Source: CAYNHQ01 sp964397255 (GTDB taxonomy: Bacteria > Bdellovibrionota_G > JALEGL01 > DATDPG01). Taken from it: 64,000 nucleotides of DNA. Below are positions 43,211-50,872 of this stretch, in pieces. Numbering within the stretch: the stretch's first letter is position 1; each line of letters opens with the position of its first letter. The position numbers and the translations under genes were made by a program. The stretch spans positions 62,001 to 126,000 of the forward strand of contig CAYNHQ010000008.1 in NCBI GenBank assembly GCA_964397255.1, written 5' to 3'. Below the pieces are notes generated by a model that did not search any database, was not told the origin of the DNA, and worked only from the letters and a program-made list of their open reading frames with translations.

Positions 43211-43734
43211 AAACCATTTTTCGCGCCTTTCGAATGTGGATCGTACTTACGATTTTGACAGGTCTTGTTTATCCCTGGGTCGTAACTGCCATCGCTCGCT
43301 TCTATTTCTCAAAAGAGGCGGAGGGGGATCTGATCTCGCTCGATGGGAAAGTCGTTGGTTCGAAATGGATGGGTCAGACATTTGAACAAGGCAAGTATTT
43401 TTGGCCGCGTCCCTCCGCAATCTCCTATAATCCTCTGCCTTCCGGAGGCTCGAATCTTTCACCCACAAGTATCGCTTTGAAAGGAGTGGTGAAAAAGCGT
43501 GGGGTCCCCGTTGATCTACTTTACGCTTCAGGAAGTGGCCTCGATCCCGAAATCAGCCCCGAAGCGGCTTTATTTCAAATAGATCGCGTGGCCAGTGCGC
43601 GCAAATTGCGCGCAGAAGATCTTCGCCAGTTGATCCAAAAGCATGTCGAACCTCCCGATCTTTGGATTCTTGGAGAGCCGCGTGTGAACGTGCTACTCCT
43701 CAACCTCGCCCTCGATAAAATAGGCGGAAAGTGA
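43207..43734 (+). CDS. kdpC: Potassium-transporting ATPase subunit C
   Basis: 175 residues with one N-terminal membrane helix (about 8-28, LTILTGLVYPWVVTAIARFY) and a periplasmic domain with the family motifs GSKWMGQTFEQGKYFWPRPSA and SGGSNLSPTS, SGSGLDPEISPEAALFQ. KdpC stabilises the KdpAB pump. Translation of kdpD begins on its stop codon. Confidence 0.97.
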   Translation: MKTIFRAFRMWIVLTILTGLVYPWVVTAIARFYFSKEAEGDLISLDGKVVGSKWMGQTFEQGKYFWPRPSAISYNPLPSGGSNLSPTSIALKGVVKKRGVPVDLLYASGSGLDPEISPEAALFQIDRVASARKLRAEDLRQLIQKHVEPPDLWILGEPRVNVLLLNLALDKIGGK

Positions 43735-46409
43735 TGGAAGCTTATCGACCCAATGCAGACGCGCTCCTGGCCGCGATACAGGCGGAAGATAAGAAACGGG
43801 GCTCAGGGAAGCTGCATATCTTTTTCGGTATGGCTGCAGGCGTGGGGAAAACGTATGCGATGCTGGAAGCGGCGCGTATTAAAAAGAATGAAGGGGTCGA
43901 TCTACTGATTGCATGGGTCGAAAGTCATCGGCGGTCGGAAACAGAGCGTTTACTCGAGGGCCTTCCCGTTTTGCCGCGCCGAAAGATTGAGTATCGAGGA
44001 TCCGTCTTTGAAGAGATGGATCTCGATGAAATTCTCAAACGCAAACCGGAGCTGGTTCTGGTGGACGAATTGGCCCACACCAATGTCCCGGGCTCGCGCC
44101 ATCCGAAACGCTGGCAAGATGTTTCGGAAATTCTCGACGCCGGAATCGATGTGTATACGACGCTCAATGTTCAGCATTTGGAAAGCCGGAAAGAAATCGT
44201 TGAAACGATCACGGAAATTTCGATTCGCGAGACCGTTCCCGATGTGGTTCTCGAACGAGCCACACAAATTGAGCTGGTGGACCTTTCGCCGCCGGATCTT
44301 TTAAAGCGGTTGAAAGAAGGCAAAGTTTACCTCGGCGATAAGGCGCAAGAGGCTCGGGAACATTTCTTCAAAGAAGATCGTCTCACCGCTCTTCGGGAAC
44401 TTGCATTGCGATTCACGGCCGAAAAAGTCGATCAAGAACTCCGGATGCTCACGGCGACGAGCGGAAAAGAGGTTCCCTGGAAGGCAACGGAACGTCTGAT
44501 GGTGGCTATTAGTCATAGCCCCTATTCGGAAGGGCTGATTCGAGCGACACGTCGGATCGCGTACAATCTCGAGGCTCCGTGGATCGCAACCTACATCGAC
44601 ACGGGGAAAATTCTCTCACCCGACGATCGGGAGACGCTGGCAAAGAACATCGCTCTTGCCAGAGACCTGGGGGGAGAAGTCGAGGTCATCGCTGATGCCG
44701 ATCTTTATGGGGCTCTGAAGCGAATTGCCGTGGAGAAAAATGTCACACAAATGATCGTCGGCCGGCCGATGCGGAGATGGATTCAGGATTTTTTTGAAGG
44801 GGGAACACTTCTCGACCGGCTGATTCGGGAAAGCGGAGATCTCGATGTCCATGTCATCCGACAGGCGCATCCCAAATGGAAAGCGAATTTGCTCCAACGT
44901 TTACCGCGCTTCGAGTCCGATTTTACCCACTACGTCGTCGCGTTTTGGACGGTAGTGGGCTGTGGAATTCTAGGCGGGATTCTCCTTCCATTTACCGGGT
45001 ATCGAACTACAGGGTTTCTTTTTCTTCTGGCTGTGCTCGGCGTGAGTCTGTTTGAGTCGTTCGGGCCGATTCTCTTAGCGGCCGTTTTGAGCGCTCTGGT
45101 CTGGGACTTCTTTTTCATTCCGCCCGCGGGAACCTTTCATATTTCGGAGCCGGAAGACATCATCATGTGTTTTGCGTATGCGTTTACCGCGACGGCGGCC
45201 GGAATTCTGACTCGCCGGGTTCGCGAAAGGGAAAAGATGATCCGCGAACAGGAAGATGAAACGCGGTCGCTCTATCAAATTGTGAAAGAGATCGCCCAAA
45301 GCGGTACATCGGAAAAATACTTGCCGCTCATCTTCAAACATCTGCGAACGGTATTCCCAGGAAATTTTATGGTTTTCGTTCATGATGGAAAGACACTCCA
45401 GCCGGTCCGGTTCCCATTTGAACCCGGGGGCTCAGCTGAAAAAGATCAGGCTGTCGCCACTTGGGCCTTTGATCATGGTGTGGAGGCGGGTTGGTCGACG
45501 CCCAACCTCGGCAGTGCTTCGGCGCTTTATATTCCTCTGAAGGGTCCTACACAGAAACTTGGAGTTTTCGCATTTCATCCGCACGATCGCGAGAACCTTC
45601 TTTCCATTCGCAAACATAATCTCCTTATCGCTGTTTCAGAGCAGGTCGCGCTTTCCATGGAACGCGAATGCTTGGAAAAAGATGCAAGAGATGTTCGTCA
45701 GCTTCAAGAGTCGGAGAAGCTTTATCAAACGATATTACAAAGTGTTTCGCACGAACTTCGCACGCCGCTAACGGCAATGATTGGTTCGGCGACCGCGCTC
45801 CAGCAATCCAAGGTGAAGTCATCGCAAAATGAATTGCTTGCAGAGATCGTCGATTCGGCGGAGCGCCTCAACTTGGTTGTTGCGAATCTTCTGGACATGT
45901 CCCGCTTGAGTTCCGGGCAGCTCAATCTGGTTCGAGACTGGCACGACATTGCGGATCTTTTCAGCCTGTCGATCAAGCGTGTGGAAAAATCACTCACCGG
46001 ACATCATGTGGAGCGGGAGATCGAGGAAGGACTGCCTCTGGTCCGGATCGATGCGGGGCTCATGGAACATGTGGTGAACAATATTCTTTTAAATGCCGCG
46101 ATTCATTCGCCGGCCGGAGGCGAAATTGAAATTTGTGCGAAGAGAGCCAATGGCTATGTGGTTTGCACGATCTCCGATCATGGGACGGGGGTGCCCAACG
46201 AATTCTTGGGTAAAATTTTTGAAAAATTTTATAGAGCACCCGGATCCCGGCCTGGGGGAACAGGGCTTGGCCTTGCCACCGCCAAAGGAATTGTGGACGC
46301 CCACGGAGGAGTGATCGGAGCGAAAAATCGAAAGGAAGGGGGTCTGGAGGTTTCCATTTACTTACCGATCGAGGCCCAACCTGAAATGCCGAAGGACGGA
46401 AATGCGTGA
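43734..46409 (+). CDS. kdpD: Osmosensitive K+ channel histidine kinase KdpD
   Basis: The sensor for K+ limitation or osmotic stress. In order: KdpD domain with Walker-like GMAAGVGKTYAML (about 20-230), universal-stress-protein domain (about 250-370), four membrane helices (about 395-500), GAF-like domain, HisKA with the phosphorylated His at about 673 (SHELRTPLTAMIGSATAL), and HATPase (NILLNAAIHSP; GTGLGLATAKGIVDAHGG). 891 residues from ATG 43734; a GTG three bases earlier would add one. The USP domain is a c-di-AMP or nucleotide binding site in some homologues, which would link to cdaA in this genome. Confidence 0.97.
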   Translation: MEAYRPNADALLAAIQAEDKKRGSGKLHIFFGMAAGVGKTYAMLEAARIKKNEGVDLLIAWVESHRRSETERLLEGLPVLPRRKIEYRGSVFEEMDLDEILKRKPELVLVDELAHTNVPGSRHPKRWQDVSEILDAGIDVYTTLNVQHLESRKEIVETITEISIRETVPDVVLERATQIELVDLSPPDLLKRLKEGKVYLGDKAQEAREHFFKEDRLTALRELALRFTAEKVDQELRMLTATSGKEVPWKATERLMVAISHSPYSEGLIRATRRIAYNLEAPWIATYIDTGKILSPDDRETLAKNIALARDLGGEVEVIADADLYGALKRIAVEKNVTQMIVGRPMRRWIQDFFEGGTLLDRLIRESGDLDVHVIRQAHPKWKANLLQRLPRFESDFTHYVVAFWTVVGCGILGGILLPFTGYRTTGFLFLLAVLGVSLFESFGPILLAAVLSALVWDFFFIPPAGTFHISEPEDIIMCFAYAFTATAAGILTRRVREREKMIREQEDETRSLYQIVKEIAQSGTSEKYLPLIFKHLRTVFPGNFMVFVHDGKTLQPVRFPFEPGGSAEKDQAVATWAFDHGVEAGWSTPNLGSASALYIPLKGPTQKLGVFAFHPHDRENLLSIRKHNLLIAVSEQVALSMERECLEKDARDVRQLQESEKLYQTILQSVSHELRTPLTAMIGSATALQQSKVKSSQNELLAEIVDSAERLNLVVANLLDMSRLSSGQLNLVRDWHDIADLFSLSIKRVEKSLTGHHVEREIEEGLPLVRIDAGLMEHVVNNILLNAAIHSPAGGEIEICAKRANGYVVCTISDHGTGVPNEFLGKIFEKFYRAPGSRPGGTGLGLATAKGIVDAHGGVIGAKNRKEGGLEVSIYLPIEAQPEMPKDGNA

Positions 46410-46412
46410 GCC

Positions 46413-47090
46413 ATGCGGATTCTGATCATCGATGACGAGCCGGCCATTCGAAAATTCCTTCGTGTGGCGTTTGAAACCGAACGTTTTTCAGTCGTCGAAA
46501 CGGAGACAGGAAAAGAGGGTTTGGCCGCGGCGGCTTCACAAAAGCCGGATCTGATTGTTCTCGATCTCGGTCTTCCCGATATGAACGGAATCGATGTTCT
46601 CAAGAAATTGCGAGAATGGTCTAAAGTACCGGTGATTGTTCTGACGGTTGATGATTTGGAGATATCCAAAGTGGCGCTTCTCGACGCCGGTGCCGACGAT
46701 TTCATGACAAAGCCATTCGGTCTGAAAGAACTCTTGGCCCGTATTCGCGCGTCACTTCGGCATGTCGCTCAAACCGAGTCTGCTCCGATGTTTGAGAGCG
46801 GGGATCTTCAAATCGATTTTACGAATCATCAGGTGAAACTGGCGGGCCGTGAAGTAAAGTTCACCGTAACTGAATACAATCTCCTTAAACTTCTCGCCCA
46901 ACATGCCGGCAAGGTCGTCACACAACGCCAGCTTCTCAAAGAGATTTGGGGACCGAATTCGGTCGAGCATTCCCATTACCTTCGCGTCTATGTCGCCCAG
47001 CTTCGGAAAAAACTCGAACACGATCCCCACAACCCCGAACTCATCGTCACCGAACCGGGGGTTGGCTATCGGTTATTGGTGGGGGAGTGA
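46413..47090 (+). CDS. kdpE: KdpE response regulator
   Basis: 225 residues: a receiver domain (residues 1-115; IIDDEPAIRKFLRVA, the phosphorylated Asp in LIVLDLGLPDMNG, Lys in DDFMTKPFGLKELLAR) and an OmpR/PhoB-type winged-helix domain (about 130-225; LAQHAGKVVTQRQLLKEIWG, HYLRVYVAQLRKKLE). It would activate kdpFABC under K+ limitation. Its last codons (GYRLLVGE) recur in altered form 1.36 kb downstream, beyond the ATPase gene. Confidence 0.97.
   Translation: MRILIIDDEPAIRKFLRVAFETERFSVVETETGKEGLAAAASQKPDLIVLDLGLPDMNGIDVLKKLREWSKVPVIVLTVDDLEISKVALLDAGADDFMTKPFGLKELLARIRASLRHVAQTESAPMFESGDLQIDFTNHQVKLAGREVKFTVTEYNLLKLLAQHAGKVVTQRQLLKEIWGPNSVEHSHYLRVYVAQLRKKLEHDPHNPELIVTEPGVGYRLLVGE
47067..47084 (+). 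repeat. kdpE 3'-end sequence repeated downstream of the ATPase
   Basis: tatcggtt[a]ttggtgggg, 18 bases in the last codons of kdpE, recurs at 48431-48448 with a single change. The two copies enclose the AAA/DUF4143 ATPase gene. Short, so chance similarity is not excluded, but the reading frame meaning (YRLLVG) is also kept. Confidence 0.6.
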
Positions 47091-47149
47091 GAAAAATGCC
47101 CCACGAGGACGCCATTGACATTTTCAGTTCCCAACGTAATAATTGCTAA

Positions 47150-48310
47150 GTGACCTATTTCAAAAGGATTTTATCTAAAAGATTGATTGATTTATCTAGG
47201 CAATTTCCCGCCCTCGTCTTAAGCGGTGCCAGACAAGCGGGCAAGACCACCCTTTTGAAGCAGACCTTTCCGTCTTTTCATTACGTCTCACTCGACCTCC
47301 CAACTACAGCGGAAATTGCGGAAAAAGATCCTCGACTCTTTCTCCAAAAAAACAGTCCTCCCGTAATTGTTGACGAAGTCCAGTACGCGCCGCTGTTGTT
47401 CCGAAATTTGAAAGTCGTGATCGATTCAATGCGCCATCAAATGGGGCAATTTATTCTTACCGGTTCTCAGAAATTCGTTCTTATGAAGGAAATTTCGGAT
47501 AGCCTTGCGGGACGCGTCGCTATTCTCAATCTTGAAAATCTATCTGCGGCCGAGCTGGCTCTTACATCCAATTCCCCCTGGTTTCAGATCTTGTCGCGAG
47601 GTTTCTTCCCCGAGCTCTGGCGATTGCCGGAATTAAGCCGCAATGACTTCTTTCAATCCTATGTTTCAACCTATTTAGAGCGAGACGTCCGTCAAATTCT
47701 CAACGTCCAAAGTTTGCGCGATTTCGAGCGATTTTTGCGCGCTTGCGCTGCGAGGTCGGCTCAGCTGCTGAACCTATCGGATTTGGCGAGGGATGTCGGG
47801 ATCAAACCGCAAACCGCGAAGGATTGGCTGGGTGTTCTTGAGGCTTCAAATCAAATTAGCTTGTTGGAGCCCTATTATGAAAACGTGGGCAAACGGCTTG
47901 TCAAATCTCCTAAACTTTATTTGAACGATCCAGGAATGCTCTGTTTTCTGCTGGGAATCGATGAATCGACGCTGGCCAACTCGCCTCTGGTCGGCCCAGT
48001 TTGGGAAACGTTTGTCTATTCCGAGCTACGTAAAAAAATTGCGGCGAGCGATTCTTCAGCAACAATTTGGTACTACCGCGATGCGCAAGGCTGGGAAGTG
48101 GATTTTCTGCTCGTTGATCAGGGCAAGATTGATCTCTATGAAGCGAAGTGGACTGAATCGGCCGATAAACGCTGGGCATCGCAGATTCAAGATGCGATGA
48201 CAGTATTGTCGAGAAGTAAGACGCAACGGATGGGGAACAGCTATGTAGTCTGCCGGATTCAGGAGCCGGCTGTCGTCGAGGGCGTGCGTTTCATTCATCC
48301 GCCCATTTGA
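47150..48310 (+). CDS. AAA ATPase with DUF4143 domain
   Basis: 386 residues: an N-terminal P-loop ATPase (Walker A GARQAGKTTLL, Walker B PPVIVDEVQYAPLL, sensor FILTGSQKF) and a C-terminal DUF4143 domain with the PD-(D/E)XK-like pattern WYYRDAQGWEVDFLLVDQGKIDLYEAKW. Such proteins are common, sporadically distributed accessory genes in bacteria and archaea; their substrate is unknown. GTG start 59 bases after kdpE. The kdpE-end repeats on both sides suggest that it was inserted behind kdpE. Confidence 0.93.
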   Translation: MTYFKRILSKRLIDLSRQFPALVLSGARQAGKTTLLKQTFPSFHYVSLDLPTTAEIAEKDPRLFLQKNSPPVIVDEVQYAPLLFRNLKVVIDSMRHQMGQFILTGSQKFVLMKEISDSLAGRVAILNLENLSAAELALTSNSPWFQILSRGFFPELWRLPELSRNDFFQSYVSTYLERDVRQILNVQSLRDFERFLRACAARSAQLLNLSDLARDVGIKPQTAKDWLGVLEASNQISLLEPYYENVGKRLVKSPKLYLNDPGMLCFLLGIDESTLANSPLVGPVWETFVYSELRKKIAASDSSATIWYYRDAQGWEVDFLLVDQGKIDLYEAKWTESADKRWASQIQDAMTVLSRSKTQRMGNSYVVCRIQEPAVVEGVRFIHPPI

Positions 48311-48312
48311 CC

Positions 48313-48457
48313 TATGGCGGTACCGCCGATTTCATGACCAAGGGTCAGGGATTGGCCGCTGGCGGGGGAGTAACTGTTGGCTTCGCAAGCCCCAATTGAT
48401 TGACTTGGCTCGGCTACCTCAGCATGCGGGTATCGGTTGTTGGTGGGGACGGAATAG
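48313..48457 (+). pseudogene. Decayed fragments resembling the kdpE 3' half
   Basis: After the ATPase stop, two short stretches recall kdpE in collinear order: 48313-48342 reads YGGTADFMTK (kdpE: DAGADDFMTK) and 48428-48457 reads GYRLLVGTE and stop (kdpE: GYRLLVGE and stop). They are in different frames and separated by about 85 bases instead of about 350, so an internal deletion and frameshift must be assumed. No intact gene remains in 48311-48465. Confidence 0.45.
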
Positions 48458-48465
48458 TTTGACGT

Positions 48466-48813
48466 TTAGGTCGATTTTTCCGATTCGAGGTGGAAGCGGT
48501 GAAAGAGGCGGTGGATGATGGGGGCGAAGAAGACGGCGACGGAAGTGAGAAAAACAATGCCGCTAAAAAGGGCATAGAACGAAGCGAATAATTTAGCTGC
48601 GACGGTAGGGGTGGCGTTGACGGGGCCCATGCCGGTCAAGATCATGGATGCATTTAAGAGGGCATCGATCCATGAAAGATCATCTGTAAAATGATAGCCG
48701 AGGACACCGAGAGTCAGAGAAAACGCAATCAGAGCCAGTGCAAGCCCGCCGCTTCGATACAGACGCCGAAGAAAAGCCTTTCGGCTTAAAAGAGGAGCGC
48801 TTCGATGCTCAAA
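48466..48813 (-). CDS. Two-helix membrane protein resembling a potassium-channel pore module
   Basis: 115 residues from ATG 48813, which overlaps the end of the CADD-like gene by 5 bases. Two membrane helices (about 24-45 and 75-100) bracket a pore-like re-entrant segment WIDALLNASMILTGMGPV; the second helix ends FFAPIIHRLFHRFHLE. The layout helix-pore-helix is that of 2TM potassium channels, though the TVGYG filter is replaced by ILTGMGPV, so selectivity is doubtful. Proteins of this type are annotated as ion-channel-like or hypothetical. Function is not established. Confidence 0.7.
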   Translation of the reverse strand, partial: FEHRSAPLLSRKAFLRRLYRSGGLALALIAFSLTLGVLGYHFTDDLSWIDALLNASMILTGMGPVNATPTVAAKLFASFYALFSGIVFLTSVAVFFAPIIHRLFHRFHLESEKST

Positions 48814-49486
48814 CATGTTTGGCGCACACTGCGCCAGGTTTAATTCCCGCCGCGTGGTCGAGGCCACTTAGGAAATTCCAAAGTGCTTTGGACGCCTCTT
48901 CGACTGCGTTGGCGGCTTCTTTTTTCTCTTCTTCCGAAAGAGAATCGATCGCATTTCGTTCTGTCGCGGAATGATGTTCATCCGCTTGTTCATGAACGGA
49001 GAAAAATTTCAGTCCCCGCTCGGAAGTGATTCCATAATTTTCTTTGAGCCCCTTGATTTTTTGCGTGGCAATCGCCGGAACTTGAGATTCATAGGCATAA
49101 AGAGCACCAAGGCCCGAGGCGAGGCTTTGATGTGTCAATCGCCGAAACGTCTCCACCAATTCTTTCGCCTTCGGAAGAGATTCGTCGCCCATAATATCTC
49201 CCCGAGTCATCCCCAGGGCTTCGCCAAAGCGAAGCCATAACTCCGGATGATTTTCGCTTCCCTGTTCTTCCTCGATCAAATTGTCGAGAAGTGCCTGGCG
49301 GAGTTTCAAATCGTCACTTTGAGAATGCACTGCCGAGACATAGGTTGGGAAAGCCATCACATGGGGATAGTACTGAGCTGCGTAACGCTGAAGCTCGTTT
49401 TTCGTAAGCGTTCCCGCTATCCAACGCTGATAAAAGGGATGTTTTAAAAGATGATAACGGTCGATGATCAAATCAAGTGGATGCAT
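48809..49486 (-). CDS. CADD-like diiron oxygenase (putative self-sacrificing pABA synthase)
   Basis: 225 residues from ATG 49486 with a strong ribosome-binding site (AAAGGAG). Its sequence follows chlamydial CADD: HPFYQRWIAGTLTKNELQRY, FPTYVSAVHS, LLDNLIEEEQGSENHPELW, GALYAYESQVPAIATQKIKGL and FFSVHEQADEHHS. Chlamydial CADD makes p-aminobenzoate from its own Tyr residues using a diiron site and a Lys. The Tyr equivalents (Y19, Y35), the Lys in QKIKGL, and the metal-binding Glu/His/Asp pattern all appear kept. It could supply folate pABA without pabABC. No signal peptide, so cytoplasmic. Confidence 0.88.
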   Translation of the reverse strand: MHPLDLIIDRYHLLKHPFYQRWIAGTLTKNELQRYAAQYYPHVMAFPTYVSAVHSQSDDLKLRQALLDNLIEEEQGSENHPELWLRFGEALGMTRGDIMGDESLPKAKELVETFRRLTHQSLASGLGALYAYESQVPAIATQKIKGLKENYGITSERGLKFFSVHEQADEHHSATERNAIDSLSEEEKKEAANAVEEASKALWNFLSGLDHAAGIKPGAVCAKHV

Positions 49487-49525
49487 GGGCACTCCTTTAG
49501 AATTTTGTTCCCTATTTTTAAGACA

Positions 49526-49548
49526 GGTTGCACATTCAGGCAACCTTC
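49526..49548 (+). repeat. 23-bp direct repeat, left copy (nucleotidyltransferase module)
   Basis: 23 bases beginning ggttgcacattcagg, repeated at 50837-50859 with one mismatch. Its ends are complementary (GGTTGC/GCAACC), so each copy can form a small hairpin. The left copy encodes the last four residues and stop of the winged-helix protein and lies 40 bases upstream of the CADD-like start. Confidence 0.85.
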
Positions 49549-50231
49549 ATGATATCGGAGCCAATCCACAGCAAACGAGCCCTCGGACCCGTTTCTTCCC
49601 AACGGACTATTCCCGATCGAAGAAAATCACGGACGACAGGATGGAGACTTCCAGGGGTCACATGAAGTTTCCTCGAAAGTTCCCGAAGTGAGATAGCCGG
49701 TAGCAACGGGAATAGAGAGAGAAGATCACTTCGAATGGAGGCTCCATAAAGAGCGCGAAAACGAAGAATTGCGGAACGGGAAAAGACTTCTTTGGGCGAT
49801 AGCAGAATCTTAGGTCGAATGAAATCGCTCTGGAGCATCTCAAAGCCATACTTAAGCATGAAAGGATCATACCGCTCCGTATTCCGCGCCCACCAATTCT
49901 GTACCTCCATAGGCATTTGACGAAAAATGAACTCCTTTTCACCCTGATATGGAGGCACCAGCAATTTCAAAAGCTTCGTTTCCTTTGTTTTTGTCATTTC
50001 GATGAGCGCTGAAAGAAGTCTTCGGGCCCGGTCGGAACGAATTTTAAGTTTCTTCGTAATCAACAAATGACCGTACCCAGAGAGCCATGTGGCCATCGCA
50101 CCCAGGACACGGCTTTCGTTTTCATAGTTTTCCAGGCTATTTGTGATGAGTTGCTCCGGGTCCTCATACGGGTCGAAATGTCCCGAAACGCGAATTCCCA
50201 GGGCGCCCCAACGCTCGATAAGATCATTCAT
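49536..50231 (-). CDS. Winged-helix protein paired with a nucleotidyltransferase
   Basis: 231 residues, ATG 50231, 1 base after the stop of the nucleotidyltransferase gene. The first 145 residues are helical and unfamiliar; the C-terminal part (about 150-225) is a winged helix: ALYGASIRSDLLSLFPLL, ISLRELSRKLHVTPGSLHPV, VRDFLRSGIVRWEETG. Pairs of a MNT/AbiEii-like nucleotidyltransferase with a winged-helix regulator are known as type IV toxin-antitoxin or defence-like modules. Which partner is toxin cannot be read from sequence. Its stop lies within the left direct repeat. Confidence 0.8.
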   Translation of the reverse strand: MNDLIERWGALGIRVSGHFDPYEDPEQLITNSLENYENESRVLGAMATWLSGYGHLLITKKLKIRSDRARRLLSALIEMTKTKETKLLKLLVPPYQGEKEFIFRQMPMEVQNWWARNTERYDPFMLKYGFEMLQSDFIRPKILLSPKEVFSRSAILRFRALYGASIRSDLLSLFPLLPAISLRELSRKLHVTPGSLHPVVRDFLRSGIVRWEETGPRARLLWIGSDIMKVA

Positions 50232-50232
50232 G

Positions 50233-50763
50233 CTAAACCTCCCTCGTAAGCTTCTTCGCGAGTTGATCGATCACCTCTTTCCACCCGGGGTTGGCGGGAT
50301 AATTCCGGGCCCATTGACGCGCAAGTTCAATTTCTTGGACCGTTGGTTTCATTGCAAGTAAGTCCTTCCAGTCTTCGAAACGTTCGAGCGTAGCGATCAT
50401 TTTCAGCCCGACCATTTCACGCCGACCGAGTGCAAAAACATGGAGATATTCTCCCTCAAAAATCTTGATGGCTCTCCTCTTCCAGCCCTTGGGCAGGTAC
50501 TGTTTATAGTGTGCGGGCTTGGTATTCATCCAGGCTGCGCCGAGGCCATGCTTTTCTCCGATTTTTTGAATCGCCCATGCCATCTCGTCGGAAAAATGTT
50601 CCGGGAATATGACATCCACATCCTCCGTTGGCCGTGAAATCCCTTGCCAAATGAGATTTGCACCTCCGATAGCATAGACCTTAAGGGGCGTACGCAAACG
50701 CGAATCGATTTCGCCAAACAGTTGGCGCAAAACATCAATAGAATTGATCTTTGTATCGTTCAT
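50233..50763 (-). CDS. Nucleotidyltransferase (AbiEii/MNT superfamily)
   Basis: 176 residues from ATG 50763 (an ATG 15 bases upstream is an alternative). The nucleotidyltransferase core is clear: VYAIGGANLIWQGISRPTED, then VDVIFP, with the G-G and paired Asp that bind metal and NTP. The C-terminal half is helical (LGRREMVGLKMIATLERFED; WKDLLAMKP). Such enzymes modify tRNA or protein by nucleotide transfer in AbiE-like modules. First gene of a two-gene operon with the winged-helix protein. Confidence 0.82.
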   Translation of the reverse strand: MNDTKINSIDVLRQLFGEIDSRLRTPLKVYAIGGANLIWQGISRPTEDVDVIFPEHFSDEMAWAIQKIGEKHGLGAAWMNTKPAHYKQYLPKGWKRRAIKIFEGEYLHVFALGRREMVGLKMIATLERFEDWKDLLAMKPTVQEIELARQWARNYPANPGWKEVIDQLAKKLTREV

Positions 50764-50776
50764 ATTATACAAACAC

Positions 50777-50805
50777 ATACTAATAACACGAACAATTTAC
50801 GTCAA
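50777..50805 (-). promoter_or_regulatory. Promoter of the nucleotidyltransferase module
   Basis: On the minus strand: -35 TTGACG (50805-50800), a 17-base spacer, then -10 TAGTAT (50782-50777). Transcription would start near 50770, giving a very short leader before ATG 50763. The region is strongly AT-rich. Confidence 0.5.
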
Positions 50806-50836
50806 TCCCTGTACTCACTATCAAATGATTTTAATG

Positions 50837-50859
50837 GGTTGCACATTCAGACAACCTTC
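50837..50859 (+). repeat. 23-bp direct repeat, right copy, upstream of uvrC
   Basis: Partner of 49526-49548 with one mismatch (A for G). It ends 13 bases before the uvrC start codon. The two copies enclose the nucleotidyltransferase/winged-helix module in a 1311-base repeat-plus-insert unit. Confidence 0.85.
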
Positions 50860-50872
50860 TTAAGATGCCGCC

